The translations under genes were made by a program, and so were the position numbers. Source: Gemmatimonadaceae bacterium (lineage in GTDB: Bacteria; Gemmatimonadota; Gemmatimonadetes; Gemmatimonadales; Gemmatimonadaceae). Taken from it: a DNA stretch of 64,000 bases. The notes beneath the pieces were generated by a model. The model worked only from the letters and a program-made list of their open reading frames with translations. It was not told the DNA's origin and searched no databases. Below are positions 62,610 to 64,000 of the stretch, in pieces; the stretch's first letter is position 1; each line of letters starts with the position of its first letter. Location of the stretch: assembly GCA_035533755.1 (NCBI GenBank), contig DATLTC010000009.1, positions 186,001 through 250,000 on the forward strand, given 5' to 3'.

Positions 62610-63038
62610 ATGGCGCACCATCAGACGCTGACCATCATCAAGCCCGACGCCTTCGCGGCCGGGAAAGCCGGCAAGATCATCGCCCATCTCGAAGGGCAGG
62701 GGTTCGTGATCCGCGCCGCGCGCGTGATGCACCTCACCCAGGCGCAGGCCGGCGAGTTCTACGCCGTCCACCGCGACCGGCCGTTCTACGCCTCGCTCGT
62801 CACCTTCATGACCTCCGGCCCGTGCATGCCCATCGTGCTCGAGAAGCCCGACGCGGTTGCGGCCCTGCGCAAGGCGATCGGCGCCACCGACCCCGCAGAG
62901 GCCGAAGCGGGCACGGTGCGCAAATTGTACGCGGAGTCCAAGGAGCGGAACGCCATCCACGCCTCGGACAGTGACGAGAACGCCGAGCGCGAGTCCCGCT
63001 TCTTCTTCGCGGAGAGCGATCAGATCGCCGCCATGTAA
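62610..63038 (+). CDS. ndk: Nucleoside diphosphate kinase
   Basis: 142 residues. The phosphohistidine H117 lies in NAIHASDS, with K11, R104 and N114 in their usual places. It balances nucleoside triphosphates and can work with succinyl-CoA synthetase. The ATG has no obvious ribosome-binding site. Confidence 0.96.
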   Translation: MAHHQTLTIIKPDAFAAGKAGKIIAHLEGQGFVIRAARVMHLTQAQAGEFYAVHRDRPFYASLVTFMTSGPCMPIVLEKPDAVAALRKAIGATDPAEAEAGTVRKLYAESKERNAIHASDSDENAERESRFFFAESDQIAAM

Positions 63039-63056
63039 CCCCACGCCAAGGCTGGC

Positions 63057-63062
63057 TAACTT
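63057..63062 (+). promoter_or_regulatory. Possible -10 box for the DUF177-rpmF-plsX unit
   Basis: TAACTT is identical to the -10 of nuo and yicC, in a similar GGCTGGC context. No good -35 lies 16-18 bases upstream, so this is tentative. Confidence 0.35.
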
Positions 63063-63109
63063 CTCTGGTGGCGCGGACTTGTGAAGGCCTTTCCAGACGA
63101 GTAGGTTTC

Positions 63110-63628
63110 ATGGCTATGCTGTCCTTCGACATTCGGGACCTCGAGTCCAATGCGGTGGCGGTGGATACCACGCTGTCCGCCGCCGACCCGATCTGGCAGC
63201 CCGGAGATCCGGTGCCACCCGATGGCGTTCGTGTGACCGGTCGCCTCTCGGCGGCCGGCCCCGGGCGGTTCTACTGGCACGGCCGTCTCGCCGGCAGCGC
63301 GACGATGCCGTGTCGGCGCTGTTTGACCGACACCCCGGTCGCGGTGCAGGATGAGGCGCATCTCATCTTTGCCGCCACCGGCGGTGAAGAACCTGAGGAC
63401 CCGGACGTGTATATGTTCGGGCCGCGGGACAGGGAGCTCGATCTTCGCCCGGCTGTCCGGGAATTGTGGCTGCTCAATGCGCCGACGTTCGTGCTGTGCA
63501 GGGAGGACTGCAAGGGACTCTGTCCCACCTGCGGGGCCGACCTGAACGCCGGTTCCTGTGGTTGCCCCACCGCCCACGATGCGCGTTGGGACACGCTGCA
63601 CAAACTCGATTCTTCCCCCAGCACGTAG
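63110..63628 (+). CDS. DUF177 (YceD) family protein
   Basis: 172 residues. The family motif MPCRRCLTD and a C-terminal zinc-type cluster (LCREDCKGLCPTCG, SCGCP) are present. YceD/DUF177 proteins sit next to rpmF across bacteria and are linked to 23S rRNA processing or accumulation. ATG 63110 was chosen for its GTAGG upstream; GTG or other starts near 63068 would add unconserved residues. Confidence 0.88.
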   Translation: MAMLSFDIRDLESNAVAVDTTLSAADPIWQPGDPVPPDGVRVTGRLSAAGPGRFYWHGRLAGSATMPCRRCLTDTPVAVQDEAHLIFAATGGEEPEDPDVYMFGPRDRELDLRPAVRELWLLNAPTFVLCREDCKGLCPTCGADLNAGSCGCPTAHDARWDTLHKLDSSPST

Positions 63629-63662
63629 CTTTCCTTCAGACTCTCAACGATTTCATCGAGCC

Positions 63663-63845
63663 ATGGCCGTCCCGAAGCGTAGAACCTCCAAGCGCAAGAA
63701 GCGCGCCCGCAACACCCACAAGAAGGCGCCGGCAATCGCGCTCCAGAAGTGCCCGCGGTGTCAGGCAATGAAGCGCCCGCATCGGGTCTGTGACGAATGC
63801 GGATATTACGCCGGTAAACAGCGAGTCGCCGCCAAGGAAGCCTGA
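63663..63845 (+). CDS. rpmF: Ribosomal protein L32 (zinc-binding form)
   Basis: 60 residues starting MAVPKRRTSK, with a basic N-terminal tail. The pairs CPRC and CDEC form a zinc site, marking the C+ paralogue. It is part of the large ribosomal subunit. The DUF177-rpmF-plsX order is widely conserved. Confidence 0.96.
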   Translation: MAVPKRRTSKRKKRARNTHKKAPAIALQKCPRCQAMKRPHRVCDECGYYAGKQRVAAKEA

Positions 63846-63847
63846 CC

Positions 63848-64000
63848 TTGGCGCGGATCGCGTTGGACGCCATGGGGGGCGATCACGCCCCGCAGGCGAC
63901 CGTTGCCGGCGCCCTCCTCGCCGTCGCCGAGCTCGATCCCGCGCATTCCGTAGTACTCGTCGGCCGGTCGGCGATCATCGAGCAGACGCTGGACGAGGCG
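63848..64000 (+). CDS. plsX: Phosphate acyltransferase PlsX, incomplete at window end
   Basis: The first 51 residues are visible. The N-terminal signature ALDAMGGDHAP and VLVGR are those of PlsX, which makes acyl-phosphate for phospholipid synthesis. The start appears to be TTG at 63848, two bases after the rpmF stop. The rest lies outside the window. Confidence 0.9.
   Translation, partial: MARIALDAMGGDHAPQATVAGALLAVAELDPAHSVVLVGRSAIIEQTLDEA

Overview
This is a GC-rich, densely coded stretch of a bacterial chromosome. About 60 protein genes fill almost all of it, no gap between genes exceeds about 235 bases, and I saw no tRNA, rRNA, CRISPR array, IS element or prophage. Genes are packed head to tail, often with 4-base stop/start overlaps (ATGA, GTGA, TGATG, CTGA). 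Many starts are GTG, with a few probable TTG and CTG starts. The gene content (type B sdhCAB, full 14-gene nuo operon, gap-pgk-tpiA-secG-carA, an outer-membrane plug/barrel protein) fits a Gram-negative respiring bacterium, and the style resembles Gemmatimonadota. That assignment is an inference, not a proof.

Layout. 1-5061 (minus strand): an incomplete FAD subunit of a molybdenum hydroxylase, preceded in the same operon by bcrC-bcrB-bcrA-bcrD, the four subunits of an ATP-dependent (class I) benzoyl-CoA reductase. A 212-base divergent promoter region with a CGAACGTTCG palindrome separates this operon from a plus-strand 3-hydroxyacyl-CoA dehydrogenase/enoyl-CoA hydratase fusion (5274-7295). 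7379-14120: a GntR/FCD regulator followed by a six-gene trans-4-hydroxy-L-proline degradation operon: epimerase, three-subunit D-hydroxyproline dehydrogenase, deaminase and 2-oxoglutarate semialdehyde dehydrogenase. The product, 2-oxoglutarate, is also the product of the next gene, icd. 15527-29055: aminopeptidase, outer-membrane receptor-like protein, yicC-gmk-rpoZ-coaBC-uracil-DNA glycosylase-dnaB-radA-ispD-tsaC-ywlE-like-aroE-comF-like. 29074-34103: gap-pgk-tpiA, secG, carA and an HU-like protein closed by a clear intrinsic terminator. 34242-35910: moaD-moaE-moaA, which would serve a molybdenum enzyme such as the one at the left edge. 36143-40530: mdh, then sdhC-sdhA-sdhB. 40540-41094 (minus): dcd. 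41280-55705: nuoABCDEFGHIJKLMN in canonical order. 55774-64000: phosphohexomutase, UPF0182 membrane protein, carbamate kinase, sucC-sucD, ndk, then the DUF177-rpmF-plsX cluster, with plsX cut by the window end.

How it fits together. Two catabolic modules (aromatic-CoA reduction and hydroxyproline breakdown) sit beside much of central metabolism: icd, mdh, sdh and sucCD for the TCA cycle, lower glycolysis, and complex I to use the NADH. Several intergenic regions carry a recurring promoter pattern, TTGNCN then 17-18 bases then a TAACTT-like -10 box. The most unusual content is the oxygen-sensitive benzoyl-CoA reductase operon and its shared divergent promoter/operator.
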